From Cinnamomum chago (Eukaryota; Streptophyta; Magnoliopsida; Laurales; Lauraceae): a stretch of 64,000 nt of DNA. Location: contig CP142457.1 of assembly GCA_038049695.1 (NCBI GenBank), forward strand, positions 22,148,501-22,212,500. Direction: 5' to 3'. The notes beneath the pieces are model-generated. The model was not told where the DNA came from. It ran no database searches and saw nothing but the letters and a program-made list of their open reading frames with translations. Of the stretch, positions 1-11,915 are shown piece after piece. The translations under genes and the position numbers were made by a program. Each line of letters opens with the position of its first letter. The stretch's first letter is position 1.

Positions 1-249
1 ATTCTCGAGCCGCATAGATTGTGTTTTCGTACTAAAGGACCGTACGACCCGCACGAAGTTCGGGTTTTCGCCTTTACAAACACTGAACTCCCCGAATGTG
101 TTTTCCTTACCCAAGATTCACCCGAAACCCGTTTTAAACCGAAAAGTAGCTCGAAATATCTTAAAGAGCGCATCTCAACCCAGAATCCCTACAAATGGAT
201 TTGGAGGCGTAAGGAAAGACAGAGACACCTGAAACCCCATTTAGAGTAC
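1..249 (+). repeat. Partial type A monomer at window start
   Basis: The window opens about 75 bp inside an A monomer, at attctcgagccgc, and this copy has the taa-to-tac change at its end. The array therefore continues to the left of the window. Confidence 0.93.
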
Positions 250-574
250 AACGCAATCCCGGATTTTTCCAAAGGGAGTCTTTGGACCAAGAGTCGCATG
301 AAACACAGTGTTGACTCCACAACTTTCTAGAGCCGCACAGATTATGTTTTCGTTCAAAAGTACCGTACGACCCTCGCATGAAGTTCCGGTTTTCGCCCTA
401 GCAAACACTGAACTCCCCGAAAGTGATTTCCACACTCAAGATTCACCCGAAACCCGTAGTAAACCGAAGAGTAGCTCGGAATATCCTAAAAATCGCATCT
501 CATCCCAAAATCCCTTAATATGGATTTAGAGGCGTACGATAAGACAAGGACACCCGAAACCCTTTTTATTTTAA
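250..574 (+). repeat. Type B monomer completing the first partial unit
   Basis: A full 325 bp B copy with tgttgactccacaac near its start (a change shared with the B that begins near 3167) and a ttattttaaaac end. It closes the unit begun before the window. Confidence 0.92.
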
Positions 575-3489
575 AACTTGATCCCGGATATTTCTAGATG
601 TTGCCTTTGTACACAGAGTCGCAAGAAACACAGTGTGGAGTTAACAATTTCCTAGAGCCGCAAAGATTCTGCTTTAGTACAAAAGTATCGTACGTCCCGC
701 GCGAAGTTCGGGCTTTCTCCTTTACAACCAGAGAACTCCCCGAAAGTGTTTACCATACCCAAGGTTCGCCCGAAACCCGTTTTAAACCGAAAAGTAGCTC
801 GAAATATCCTAAAAGGTGCATCTCAACCAAGAATACCTTCAAATGGATTTCGAGGCGTGAGACAAGAGAAGGACACCCGAAACCCCTTCTACAGTAAAAC
901 GTGATCCTGGAATTTTCTAGAGGAGTCTTTGGACCAAGAGTCGCATTAAAACACAGTGTAGAGTCAACCATATTCTCGAGCCGCATAGATTGTGTTTTCA
1001 TACTAAAGGACCGTACGACCCGCACGAAGTACGGGTTTTCGCCTTTACAAACACTGAACTCCCCGAATGTGTTTTCCTTACCCAAGATTCGCCCGAAACC
1101 CGTTTTAAACCGAAAAGTAGCTCGAAATATCTTAAAGAGCGCATCTCAACCCAGAATCCCTACAAATGGATTTGGAGCCGTAAGGAAAGACAGAGACACC
1201 CGAAACCCCATTTAGAGTAAAATGCAATCCCGGATTTTTCCAAAGGGAGTCTTTGGACCAAGAGTCGCATGAAACACAGTGTTGACTCAACAACTTTCTA
1301 GAGCCGCACAGATTATGTTTTCGTTCAAAAGTACCGTACGACCCTCGCATGAAGTTCCGGTTTTCGCCCTAGCAAACACTGAACTCCCCGAAAGTGATTT
1401 CCACACCCAAGATTCACCCAAAACCCGTAGTAAACCGAAGAGTAGCTCGGAATATCCTAAAAATCGCATCTCATCCCAAAATCCCTTCATATGGATTTAG
1501 AGGCGTACGATAAGACAAGGACACCCGAAACCCTTTTTACTTTAAAACTTGATCCCGGATATTTCTAGATGTTGCCTTTGTACACAGAGTCGCAAGAAAC
1601 ACAGTGTGGAGTGAATAATTTCCTAGAGCCGCAAAGATTCTGCTTTAGTACAAAAGTATCGTACGTCCCACGCGAAGTTCGGTTTTTCTCCTTTACAACC
1701 AGAGAACTCCCCGAAAGTGTTTACCATACCCAAGGTTCGCCCGAAACCCGTTTTAAACCGAAAAGTATCTCGAAATATCCTAAAAGGTGCATCTCAACCC
1801 AGAATACCTTCAAATAGATTTCGAGGCGTGAGACAAGAGAAGGACACCCGAAACCCCTTCTATAGTAAAACGTGATCCTGGAATTTTCTAGAGGGAGTCT
1901 TTAGACCAAGAGTCGCATTAAAACACAGTGTAGAGTCAGCCATATTCTCGAGCCGCATAGATTGTGTTTTCGTACTAAAGGACCGTATGACCCGCACGAA
2001 GTTCGGGTTTTCGCCTTTACAAACACTGAACTCCCCGAATGTGTTTTCCTTACCCAAGATTCGCCCGAAACCCGTTTTTAACCGAAAAGTAGCTCGAAAT
2101 ATCTTAAAGAGCGCATCTCAACCCAGAATCCCTACAAATGGATTTGGAGCCGTAAGGAAAGACAGAGACACCCGAAACCCCATTTAGAGTAAAACGCAAT
2201 CCCGGATTTTTCCAAAGGGAGTCTTTGGACCAAGAGTCGCATGAAACACAGTGTTGACTCAACAACTTTCTAGAGCCGCACAGATTATGTTTTCGTTCAA
2301 AAGTACCGTACGACCCTCGCATGAAGTTTCGGTTTTCGCCCTAGCAAACACTGAACTCCTCGAAAGTGATTTCCACACCCAAGATTCACCCGAAACCCGT
2401 AGTAAACCGAAGAGTAGCTCGGAATATCCTAAAAATCGCATCTCATCCCAAAATCCCAAAATATGGATTTAGAGACGTACGATAAGACAAGGACACCCGA
2501 AAACCTTTTTATTTTAAAACTTGATCCCGGATATTTCTAGATGTTGCCTTTGTACACAGAGTCGCAAGAAACACAGTGTGGAGTTAACAATTTCCTAGAG
2601 CCGCAAAGATTCTGCTTTAGTACAAAAGTATCGTACGTCCCGCGCGAAGTTCGGGTTTTCTCCTTTACAACCAGAGAACTCCCCGAAAGTGTTTACTATA
2701 CCCAAGGTTCGCCCGAAACCCGTTTTACACCGAAAAGTAGCTCGAAATATCCTAAAAGGTGCATCTCAACCCAGAATACCTTCAAATGGATTTCGAGGCG
2801 TGAGACAAGAGTAGGACACCCGAAACCCCTTCTATAGTAAAACGTGATCCTGGAATTTTCTAGAGGGAGTCTTTGGACCAAGAGTCGCATTAAAACACAG
2901 TGTAGAGTCAGCCATATTCTCGAGCCGTATAGATTGTGTTTTCGTACTAAAGGACCGTACGACCCGTACGAAGTACGGGTTTTCGCCTTTACAAACACTG
3001 AACTCCCCGAATGTGTTTTCCTTACCCAAGATTCGCCCGAAACCCGTTTTAAACCGAAAAGTAGCTCGAAATATCTTAAAGAGCGCATCTCAACCCAGAA
3101 TCCCTTCAAATGGATTTGGAGCCGTAAGGAAAGACAGAGACACCCGAAACCCCATTTAGAGTAAAACGCAATCCCGGATTTTTCCAAAGGGAGTCTTTGG
3201 ACCAAGAGTCACATGAAACACAGTGTTGACTCCACAACTTTCTAGAGCCGCACAGATTATGTTTTCGTTCAAAAGTACCGTACGACCCTCGCATGAAGTT
3301 TCGGTTTTCGCCCTAGCAAACACTGAACTCCTCGAAAGTGATTTCCACACCCAAGATTCACCCGAAACCCGTAGTAAACCGAAGAGTAGCTCGGAATATC
3401 CTAAAAATCGCATCTCATCCCAAAATCCCAAAATATGGATTTAGAGACGTACGATAAGACAAGGACACCCGAAAACCTTTTTATTTTAA

Positions 3490-6405
3490 AACTTGATCCC
3501 GGATATTTCTAGATGTTGCCTTTGTACACAGAGTCGCAAGAAACACAGTGTGGAGTTAACAATTTCCTAGAGCCGCAAAGATTCTGCTTTAGTACAAAAG
3601 TATCGTACGTCCCGCGCGAAGTTCGGGTTTTCTCCTTTACAACCAGAGAACTCCCCGAAAGTGTTTACTATACCCAAGATTCGCCCGAAACCCGTTTTAA
3701 ACCGAAAAGTAGCTCGAAATATCCTAAAAGGTGCATCTCAACCCAGAATACCTTCAAATGGATTTCGAGGCGTGAGACAAGAGAAGGACACCCGAAACCC
3801 CTTCTATAGTAAAACGTGATCCTGGAATTTTCTAGAGGGAGTCTTTGGACCAAGAGTCGCATTAAAACACAGTGTAGAGTCAGCCATATTCTCGAGCCGT
3901 ATAGATTGTGTTTTCGTACTAAAGGACCGTACGACCCGCACGAAGTACGGGTTTTCGCCTTAACAAACACTGAACTCCCCGAATGTGTTTTCCTTACCCA
4001 AGATTCGCCCGAAACCCGTTTTAAACCGAAAAGTAGCTCGAAATATCTTAAAGAGCGCATCTCAACCCAGAATCCCTTCAAATGGATTTGGAGCCGTAAG
4101 GAAAGACAGAGACACCCGAAACCCCATTTAGAGTAAAACGCAATCCCGGATTTTTCCAAAGGGAGTCTTTGGACCAAGAGTCACATGAAACACAGTGTTG
4201 ACTCAACAACTTTCTAGAGCCGCATAGATTATTTTTTCGTTCAAAAGTACCGTACGACCCTCGCATGAAGTTCCGATTTTCGCCCTAGCAAACACTGAAC
4301 TCCTCGAAAGTGATTTCCACACCCAAGATTCACCCGAAACCCGTAGTAAACCGAAGAGTAGCTCGGAATATCCTAAAAATCGCATCTCATCCCAAAATCC
4401 CTTAATATGGATTTAGAGGCGTACGATAAGACAAGGACACCCGAAACCCTTTTTATTTTAAAACTTGACCCCGGATATTTCTAGATGTTGCCCTTTTACA
4501 GAGAGTCGCAAGAAACACAGTGTGGAGTCAACAATTACCTAGAGCCGCAAAGATTCTGCTTTAGTACAAAAGTATCGTACGTCCCGCGCGAAGTTCGGGT
4601 TTTCTCCTTTACAACCAGAGAACTCCCCGAAAGTGTTTACCATTCCCAAGGTTCGCTCGAAACCCGTTTTAAACCGAAAAGTAGCTCGAAATATCCTAAA
4701 AGGTGCATCTCAACACAGAATACCTTCAAACGGATTTCGAAGCGTGAGACAAGAGAAGGACACCCGAAACCCCTTCTATAGTAAAACGTGATCCTGGAAT
4801 TTTCTAGAGGGAGTCTTTGGACCAAGAGTCGCATTAAAACACAGTGTAGAGTCAACCATATTCTCGAGCCGCATAGATTGTGTTTTCGTACTAAAGGACC
4901 GTACGACCCGCACGAAGTACGGGTTTTCGCCTTTACAAACACTGAACTCCCCGAATGTGTTTTCCTTACCCAAGATTCGCCCGAAACCCGTTTTAAACCG
5001 AAAAGTAGCTCGAAATATCTTAAAGAGCGCATCTCAACCCAGAATCCCTTCAAATGGATTTGGAGCCGTAAGGAAAGAGAGAGACACCCGAAACCCAATT
5101 TAGAGTAAAACGCAATCCCGGATTTTTCCGAAGGGAGTCTTTGGACCAAGAGTCGCATGAAACACAGTGTTCACTCAACAACTTTCTAGAGCCGCACAGA
5201 TTATGTTTTCGTTCAAAAGTACCGTACGACCCTCGCATGAAGTTCCGGTTTTCGCCCTAGCAAACACTGAACTCCCCGAAAGTGATTTCCACACCCAAGA
5301 TTCACCCGAAACCCGTAGTAAACCGAAGAGTAGCTCGGAATATCCTAAAAATCGCATCTCATCCCAAAATCCCTTCATATGGATTTAGAGGCGTACGATA
5401 AGACAAGGACACCCGAAACCCTTTTTTGTTTAAAACTTGATCCCGGATATTTCTAGATGTTGCCTTTGTACACAGAGTCGCAAGAAACACAGTGTGGAGT
5501 CAACAATTTCCTAGAGCCGCAAAGATTCTGCTTTAGTACAAAAGTATCGTACGTCCCACGCGAAGTTCGGGTTTTCTCCTTTACAACCAGAGAACTCCCC
5601 GAAAGTGTTTACCTTACCCAAGGTTCGCCCGAAACCCGTTTTAAACCGAAAAGTAGCTCGAAATATCCTAAATGGTGTATCTCAACCCAGAATACGTTCA
5701 AATGGATATCGAGGCGTGAGACAAGAGAAGGACACCCGAAACCCCTTCTATAGTAAAAAGTGATCCTGGAATTTTCTAGAGGGAGTCTTTGGACCAAGAG
5801 TCGCATTAAAACACAGTGTAGTGTCACCCATATTCTCGAGCCGCATAGATTGTGTTTTCGTACTAAAGGACCGTACGACCCGCACGAAGTTCGGGTTTTC
5901 GCCTTTACAAACACTGAACTCCCCGAATGTGTTTTCCTTACCCAAGATTCGCCCGAAACCCGTTTTAAACCGAAAAGTAGCTCAAAATATCTTAAAGAGC
6001 GCATCTCAACCCAGAATCCCTACAAATGGATTTGGAGCCGTAAGGAAAGACAGAGACACCCGAAACCCCATTTAGAGTAAAACGCAATCCCGGATTTTTC
6101 CAAAGGGAGTCTTTGGACCAAGAGTCGCATGAAACACAGTGTTGACTCAACAACTTTCTAGAGCCGCACAGATTATGGTTTCGTTCAAAAGTACCGTACG
6201 ACCCTCGCAGGAAGTTCCGGTTTTCGCCCTAGCGAACACTGAACTCCCCGAAAGTGATTTCCACACTCAAGATTCACCCGAAACCCGTAGTAAACCGAAG
6301 AGTAGCTCGGAATATCCTAAAAATCGCATCTCATCCCAAAATCCCTTAATATGGATTTAGAGGCGTACGATAAGACAAGGACACCCGAAACCCTTTTTAT
6401 TTTAA
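3490..6405 (+). repeat. Nine-monomer cassette, copy 1
   Basis: Three consecutive trimers carry an ordered set of markers: gttaac in C with gccgtatag in A and attattttttcg in B; then aattacc in C with gttcactcaac in the following B; then aaatggtgt in C with a changed A start (tgtcaccc here, tgtcagcc elsewhere). The same order recurs from 13536, 24874, 30057, 35240 and 40423. The B before 5434 ends with the longer T run ccttttttgttt, shared only with the copy ending near 15479, so copies 1 and 2 are sisters. Confidence 0.85.
4899..4922 (+). other. Inverted repeat in the aagtacggg subtype of A
   Basis: ccgtac, a 12-base gap, then gtacgg: a perfect 6 bp dyad found in A copies with aagtacggg and broken in copies with aagttcggg. 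It is given here as one example; the same element recurs in many A copies. Any structural or protein-binding role is unknown. Confidence 0.6.
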
Positions 6406-7378
6406 AACTAGATCCCGGATATTTCTAGATGTTGCCTTTTTACACTGAGTCGCAAGAAACACAGTGTGGAGTCAACAATTTCCTAGAGCCGCAAAGATTC
6501 TGCTTTAGTACAAAAGTATCGTATGTCCCGCGCGAAGTTCGGGTTTTCTCCTTTTACAACCAGAGAACTCCCCGAAAGTGTTTACCATACCCAAGGTTCG
6601 CCCGAAACCCGTTTTAAACCGAAAAGTAGCTCGAAATATCTTAAAAGGTGCATCTCAACCTAGAATACCTTCAAATGGATTTCGAGGCGTGAGACAACAG
6701 AAGGACACCCGAAACCCCTTATAGAGTGAAACGTGATCCTGGAATTTTCTAGAGGGAGACTTTGGACCAAGAATCGCATTAAAACACAGTGTAGAGTCAA
6801 CCATATTCTCGAGCCGCATAGATTGTGTTTTCGTACTAAAGGACCGTACGACCCGCACGAAGTTCGGGTTTTCGCCTTTACAAACACTGAACTCCTCGAA
6901 TGTGTTTTCCTTACCCAAGATTCGCCCGAAACCCGTTTTAAACCGAAAAGTAGCTCGAAATATCTTAAAGAGCGCATCTCAACCTAGAATCCCTACAAAT
7001 GGATTTGGAGCCGTAAGGAAAGACAGAGACACCCGAAACCCCATTTAGAGTAAAACGCAATCCCGGATTTTTCCAAAGGGAGTCTTTGGACCAAGAGTCG
7101 CATGAAACACAGTGTTGACTCAACAACTTTCTAGAGTCGCATAGATTATATTTTCGTTCAAAAGTACCGTACGACCCTCGCATGAAGTTCCGGTTTTCGC
7201 CCTAGCAAACACTGAACTCCCCGAAAGTGATTTCCACACTCAAGATTCACCCGAAACCCGTAGTAAACCGAAGAGTAGCTCGGAATATCCTAAAAATCGC
7301 ATCTCATCCCAAAATCCCTTAATATGAATTTAGAGGCGTACGATAAGACAAGGACACCCGAAACCCTTTTTATTTTAA

Positions 7379-8026
7379 AACTTGATCCCGGATATTTCTA
7401 GATGTTGCCTTTTTACAAAGAGTCGCAAGAAACACAGTGTGGAGTCAACAATTTCCTAGAGCCGAAAAGATTATGCTTTAGTACAAAAGTATCGTACGTC
7501 CCGCGCGAAGTTCGGGTTTTCTCCTTTACGACCAGAGAACTCCCCGAAAGTGTTTACCATACCCAACGTTCGCCCGAAACCCGTTTTAAACCGAAAAGTA
7601 GCTCGAAATATCTTAAAGAGCTCATCTCATCCCAGAATCCCTTCAAATGGATTTGGAGCCGTAAGGAAAGACAGAGACACCCGAAACCCCATTTAGAGTA
7701 AAACGCAATCCCGGATTTTTCCAAAGGGAGTCTTTGGACCAAGAGTCGCATGAAACACAGTGTTGAGTCAACAACTTTCTAGAGCCGCACAGATTATGCT
7801 TTCGTTCAAAAGTACCGTAATACCCTCGCACGAAGTTCCGGTTTTCGCCCTAGCAAACACAGAACTCCCCGAAAGTGATTTCCACACTCAAGATTCACCC
7901 GAAACCCGTAGTAAACCGAAGAGTAGCTCGGAATATCCTAAAAATCGCATCTCATCCCAAAATTCATTAATATGGATTTAGAGGCGTACGATAAGACAAG
8001 GACACCCGAAACCCTTTTTAGTTTAA
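7379..8026 (+). repeat. Dimer unit 1: C/A hybrid plus B
   Basis: The hybrid monomer spans 7379-7701. Its first half is C (ttttacaaagagtcg, cgaaaagattatgc, tttacgaccag) and its second half is A (aaagagctcatc, ggatttggagcc). The switch lies in the 44 bp common to A and C at 7569-7612. GAGCTC at 7618-7623, where A has gagcgc, marks this unit type. The B part (7702-8026) has taccgtaatacc. This copy reads catctcatcccag where most hybrids read catctcaaccc. Confidence 0.93.
7569..7612 (+). other. 44 bp stretch identical in A and C; hybrid breakpoint zone
   Basis: From ttcgcccg to gaaatatc the C and A monomers do not differ, while they differ on both sides (C has aaggttcg and tatcctaaa, A has aagattcg and tatcttaaa). 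In all dimers the sequence is C-like before and A-like after, so the crossover that made the hybrid lies here. The example coordinates are from the first dimer. B differs from A and C in this region (acccgtagtaaacc). Confidence 0.85.
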
Positions 8027-11000
8027 AACCTGATCCCGGATATTTCTAGATGTTGCCTTTATACACAGAGTCGCAAGAAACACAGTGTGGAGTCAACAAT
8101 TTCCTAGAGCCGCAAAGATTCTGCTTTAGTACAAAAGTATCGTACGTCCCGCGCGAAGTTCGGGTTTTCTCCTTTACAACCAGAGAACTCCCCGAAAGTG
8201 TTTACCATACCCAAGGTTCGCCCGAAACCCGTTTTAAACCGAAAAGTAGCTCGAAATATCCTAAAAGGTGCATCTCAACCCAGAATACCTTCAAATGGAT
8301 TTCGAGGCGTGAGACAAGAGAAGGACACCCGAAACCCCTTCTATAGTAAAACGTGATTCTGGAATTTTCTAGAGGGAGTCTTTGGACCAAGAGTCGCATT
8401 AAAACACAGTGTAGAGTCAACCATATTCTCGAGCCGCATAGATTGTGTTTTCATACTAAAGGACCGTACGACCCGCACGAAGTACGGGTTTTCGCCTTTA
8501 CAAACACTGAACTCCCCGAATGTGTTTTCCTTACCCAAGATTCGCCCGAAACCCGTTTTAAACCGAAAAGTAGCTCGAAATATCTTAAAGAGCGCATCTC
8601 AACCCAGAATCCCATCAAATGGATTTGGAGCCGTAAGGAAAGACAGAGACACCCGAAACCCCATTTAGAGTAAAACGCAATCCCGGATTTTTCCAAAGGG
8701 AGTCTTTGGACCAAGAGTCGCAAGAAACACAGTGTTGACTCAACAACTTTCTAGAGCCGCACAGATTATGTTTTCGTTCAAAAGTACCGTACGACCCTCG
8801 CATGAAGTTCCGGTTTTCGCCCTAGCAAACACTGAACTCCTCGAAAGTGATTTCCACACCCAAGATTCACCCGAAACCCGTAGTAAACCGAAGAGTAGCT
8901 CGGAATATCCTAAAAATCGCATCTCATCCCAAAATCCCAAAATATGGATTTAGAGACGTACGATAAGACAAGGACACCCGAAAACCTTTTTAGTTTAAAA
9001 CATGATCCTGGATATTTCTAGATGTTGCCTTTGTACACAGAGTCGCAAGAAACACAGTGTGGAGTTAACAATTTCCTAGAGCCGCAATGATTCTGCTTTA
9101 GTACAAAAGTATCGTACGTCCCACGCGAAGTTCGGGTTTTCTCCTTTACAACCAGAGAACTCCCCGAAAGTGTTTACCATACCCAAGTTTCGCCCGAAAC
9201 CCGTTTTAAACCGAAAAGTAGCTCGAAATATCCTAAAAGGTGCATCTCAACCCAGAATACCTTCAAATGGATTTCGAGGCGTGAGACAAGAGAAGGACAC
9301 CCGAAACCCCTTCTATAGTAAAACGTGATCCTGGAATTTTCTAGAGGGAGTCTTTGGACCAAGAGTCGCATTAAAACACAGTGTAGAGTCAGCCATATTC
9401 TCGAGCCGTATAGATTGTGTTTTCGTACTAAAGGACCGTACGACCCGCACGAAGTACGGGTTTTCGCCTTTACAAACACTGAACTCCCCGAATGTGTTTT
9501 CCTTACCCAAGATTCGCCCGAAACCCGTTTTAAACCAAAAAGTAGCTCGAAATATCTTAAAGAGCGCATCTCAACCCAGAATCCCTTCAAATGGATTTGG
9601 AGCCGTAAGGAAAGACAGAGACACCCGAAACCCCATTTAGAGTAAAACGCAATCCCGGATTTTTCCAAAGGGAGTCTTTGGACCAAGAGTCACATGAAAC
9701 ACAGTGTTGACTCAACAACTTTCTAGAGCCGCACAGATTATTTTTTCGTTCAAAAGTACCGTACGACCCTCGCATGAAGTTCCGGTTTTCGCCCTAGCAA
9801 ACACTGAACTCCTCGAAAGTGATTTCCACACCCAAGATTCACCCGAAACCCGTAGTAAACCGAAGAGTAGCTCGGAATATCCTAAAAATCGCATCTCATC
9901 CCAAAATCCCTTAATATGGATTTAGAGGCGTACGATAAGACAAGGACACCCGAAAACCTTTTTATTTTAAAACTTGATCCCGGATATTTCTAGATATTGC
10001 CCTTTTACACAGAGTCGCAAGAAACACAGTGTGGAGTCAACAATTACCTAGAGCCACAAAGATTCTGCTTTAGTACAAAAGTATCGTACGTCCCGCGCGA
10101 AGTTCAGGTTTTCTCCTTTACAACCAGAGAACTCCCCGAAAGTGTTTACCATTCCCAAGGTTCGCCCGAAACCCGTTTTAAACCGAAAAGTAGCTCGAAA
10201 TATCCTAAAAGGTGCATCTCAACACAGAATACCTTCAAATGGATTTCGAGGCGTGAGACAAGAGAAGGACACCCGAAACCCCTTCTATAGTAAAACGTGA
10301 TCCTGGAATTTTCTAGAGGGAGTCTTTGGACCAAGAGTCGCATTAAAACACAGTGTAGAGTCAACCATATTCTCGAGCCGCATAGATTGTGTTTTCATAC
10401 TAAAGGACCGTACGACCCGCACGAAGTACGGGTTTTCGCCTTTACAAACACTGAACTCCCCGAATGTGTTTTCCTTACCCAAGATTCGCCCGAAACCCGT
10501 TTTAAACCGAAAAGTAGCTCGAAATATCTTAAAGAGCGCATCTCAACCCAGAATCCCATCAAATGGATTTGGAGCCGTAAGGAAAGACAGAGACACCCGA
10601 AACCCCATTTAGAGTAAAACGCAATCCCGGATTTTTCCAAAGGGAGTCTTTGGACCAAGAGTCGCAAGAAACACAGTGTTGACTCAACAACTTTCTAGAG
10701 CCGCACAGATTATGTTTTCGTTCAAAAGTACCGTACGACCCTCGCATGAAGTTCCGGTTTTCGCCCTAGCAAACACTGAACTCCTCGAAAGTGATTTCCA
10801 CACCCAAGATTCACCCGAAACCCGTAGTAAACCGAAGAGTAGCTCGGAATATCCTAAAAATCGCATCTCATCCCAAAATCCCAAAATATGGATTTAGAGA
10901 CGTACGATAAGACAAGGACACCCGAAAACCTTTTTAGTTTAAAACATGATCCTGGATATTTCTAGATGTTGCCTTTGTACACAGAGTCGCAAGAAACACA

Positions 11001-11915
11001 GTGTGGAGTTAACAATTTCCTAGAGCCGCAATGATTCTGCTTTAGTACAAAAGTATCGTACGTCCCGCGCGAAGTTCGGGTTTTCTCCTTTTACAACCAG
11101 AGAACTCCCCGAAAGTGTTTACCATACCCAAGGTTCGCCCGAAACCCGTTTTAAACCGAAAAGTAGCTCGAAATATCTTAAAAGGTGCATCTCAACCTAG
11201 AATACCTTCAAATGGATTTCGAGGCGTGAGACAACAGAAGGACACCCGAAACCCCTTATAGAGTGAAACGTGATCCTGGAATTTTCTAGAGGGAGACTTT
11301 GGACCAAGAATCGCATTAAAACACAGTGTAGAGTCAACCATATTCTCGAGCCGCATAGATTGTGTTTTCGTACTAAAGGACCGTACGACCCGCACGAAGT
11401 TCGGGTTTTCGCCTTTACAAACACTGAACTCCTCGAATGTGTTTTCCTTACCCAAGATTCGCCCGAAACCCGTTTTAAACCGAAAAGTAGCTCGAAATAT
11501 CTTAAAGAGCGCATCTCAACCTAGAATCCCTACAAATGGATTTGGAGCCGTAAGGAAAGACAGAGACACCCGAAACCCCATTTAGAGTAAAACGCAATCC
11601 CGGATTTTTCCAAAGGGAGTCTTTGGACCAAGAGTCGCATGAAACACAGTGTTGACTCAACAACTTTCTAGAGTCGCATAGATTATATTTTCGTTCAAAA
11701 GTACCGTACGACCCTCGCATGAAGTTCCGGTTTTCGCCCTAGCAAACACTGAACTCCCCGAAAGTGATTTCCACACTCAAGATTCACCCGAAACCCGTAG
11801 TAAACCGAAGAGTAGCTCGGAATATCCTAAAAATCGCATCTCATCCCAAAATCCCTTAATATGAATTTAGAGGCGTACGATAAGACAAGGACACCCGAAA
11901 CCCTTTTTATTTTAA
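8027..11915 (+). repeat. Run of four trimers
   Basis: Units start at 8027, 8999, 9971 and 10943. The units at 8999 and 10943 share gcaatgattctg in C, which puts a stop in the frame open in most other C copies. The C at 9971 has gatattgccc instead of gatgttgcc. The C of the 10943 unit switches from the 8999 type to the 6406 type near 11061, which marks the duplication junction. Confidence 0.94.

Larger units (their letters stand above)
575..7378 (+). repeat. Run of seven C-A-B trimers
   Basis: Units start at 575, 1546, 2518, 3490, 4462, 5434 and 6406. The first is 971 bp because A lacks one G (tctagaggagtc near 919); the last is 973 bp because C has an extra T (ctccttttac near 6552). Units 2518 and 3490 are almost the same sequence, including the rare gccgtatag in A and B copies ending atcccaaaatatgg. 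The unit at 4462 has the aattacc C subtype and is followed by a B with gttcactcaac; the unit at 5434 has aaatggtgt in C and tgtcaccc in A. This order, 3490-4462-5434, is the nine-monomer cassette seen again further right. Confidence 0.95.
6525..11061 (+). repeat. 4537 bp tandem duplication, copy 1
   Basis: Bases 6525-10383 reappear 4537 bp further on at 11062-14920. By eye only five substitutions were found in this 3.86 kb (near 8030, 8125, 8493, 9123 and 9537). The period equals 14 monomers (four trimers and one dimer) plus 1 bp, the extra base being the T insertion in the first C. The tail of this copy, from about 10384 to 11061, does not follow copy 2 but resembles about 8440-9117 at an offset of 1944 bp, so it is itself a mosaic. 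Confidence 0.88.

Noticed and set aside
4637-5158. Long ORFs on both strands, up to 173 codons (for example minus strand 4637-5158 and 44160-44681; plus strand 133 codons such as 16778-17179).
   Set aside because: They recur every 972 bp, overlap on both strands, differ in length by single stop changes or 1-bp indels, and show no domain or signal that I recognise. A repeat length divisible by three is enough to keep frames open.
7130-7160. TATA-like word attatattttcg in one B subtype as a promoter.
   Set aside because: It arises from one or two base changes from attatgttttcg, is not linked to any gene, and is found only as a subtype marker.
7580-7595. Canonical CENP-B box.
   Set aside because: The exact 17 bp pattern was not found; only a form with one extra base is present, reported as a weak finding.
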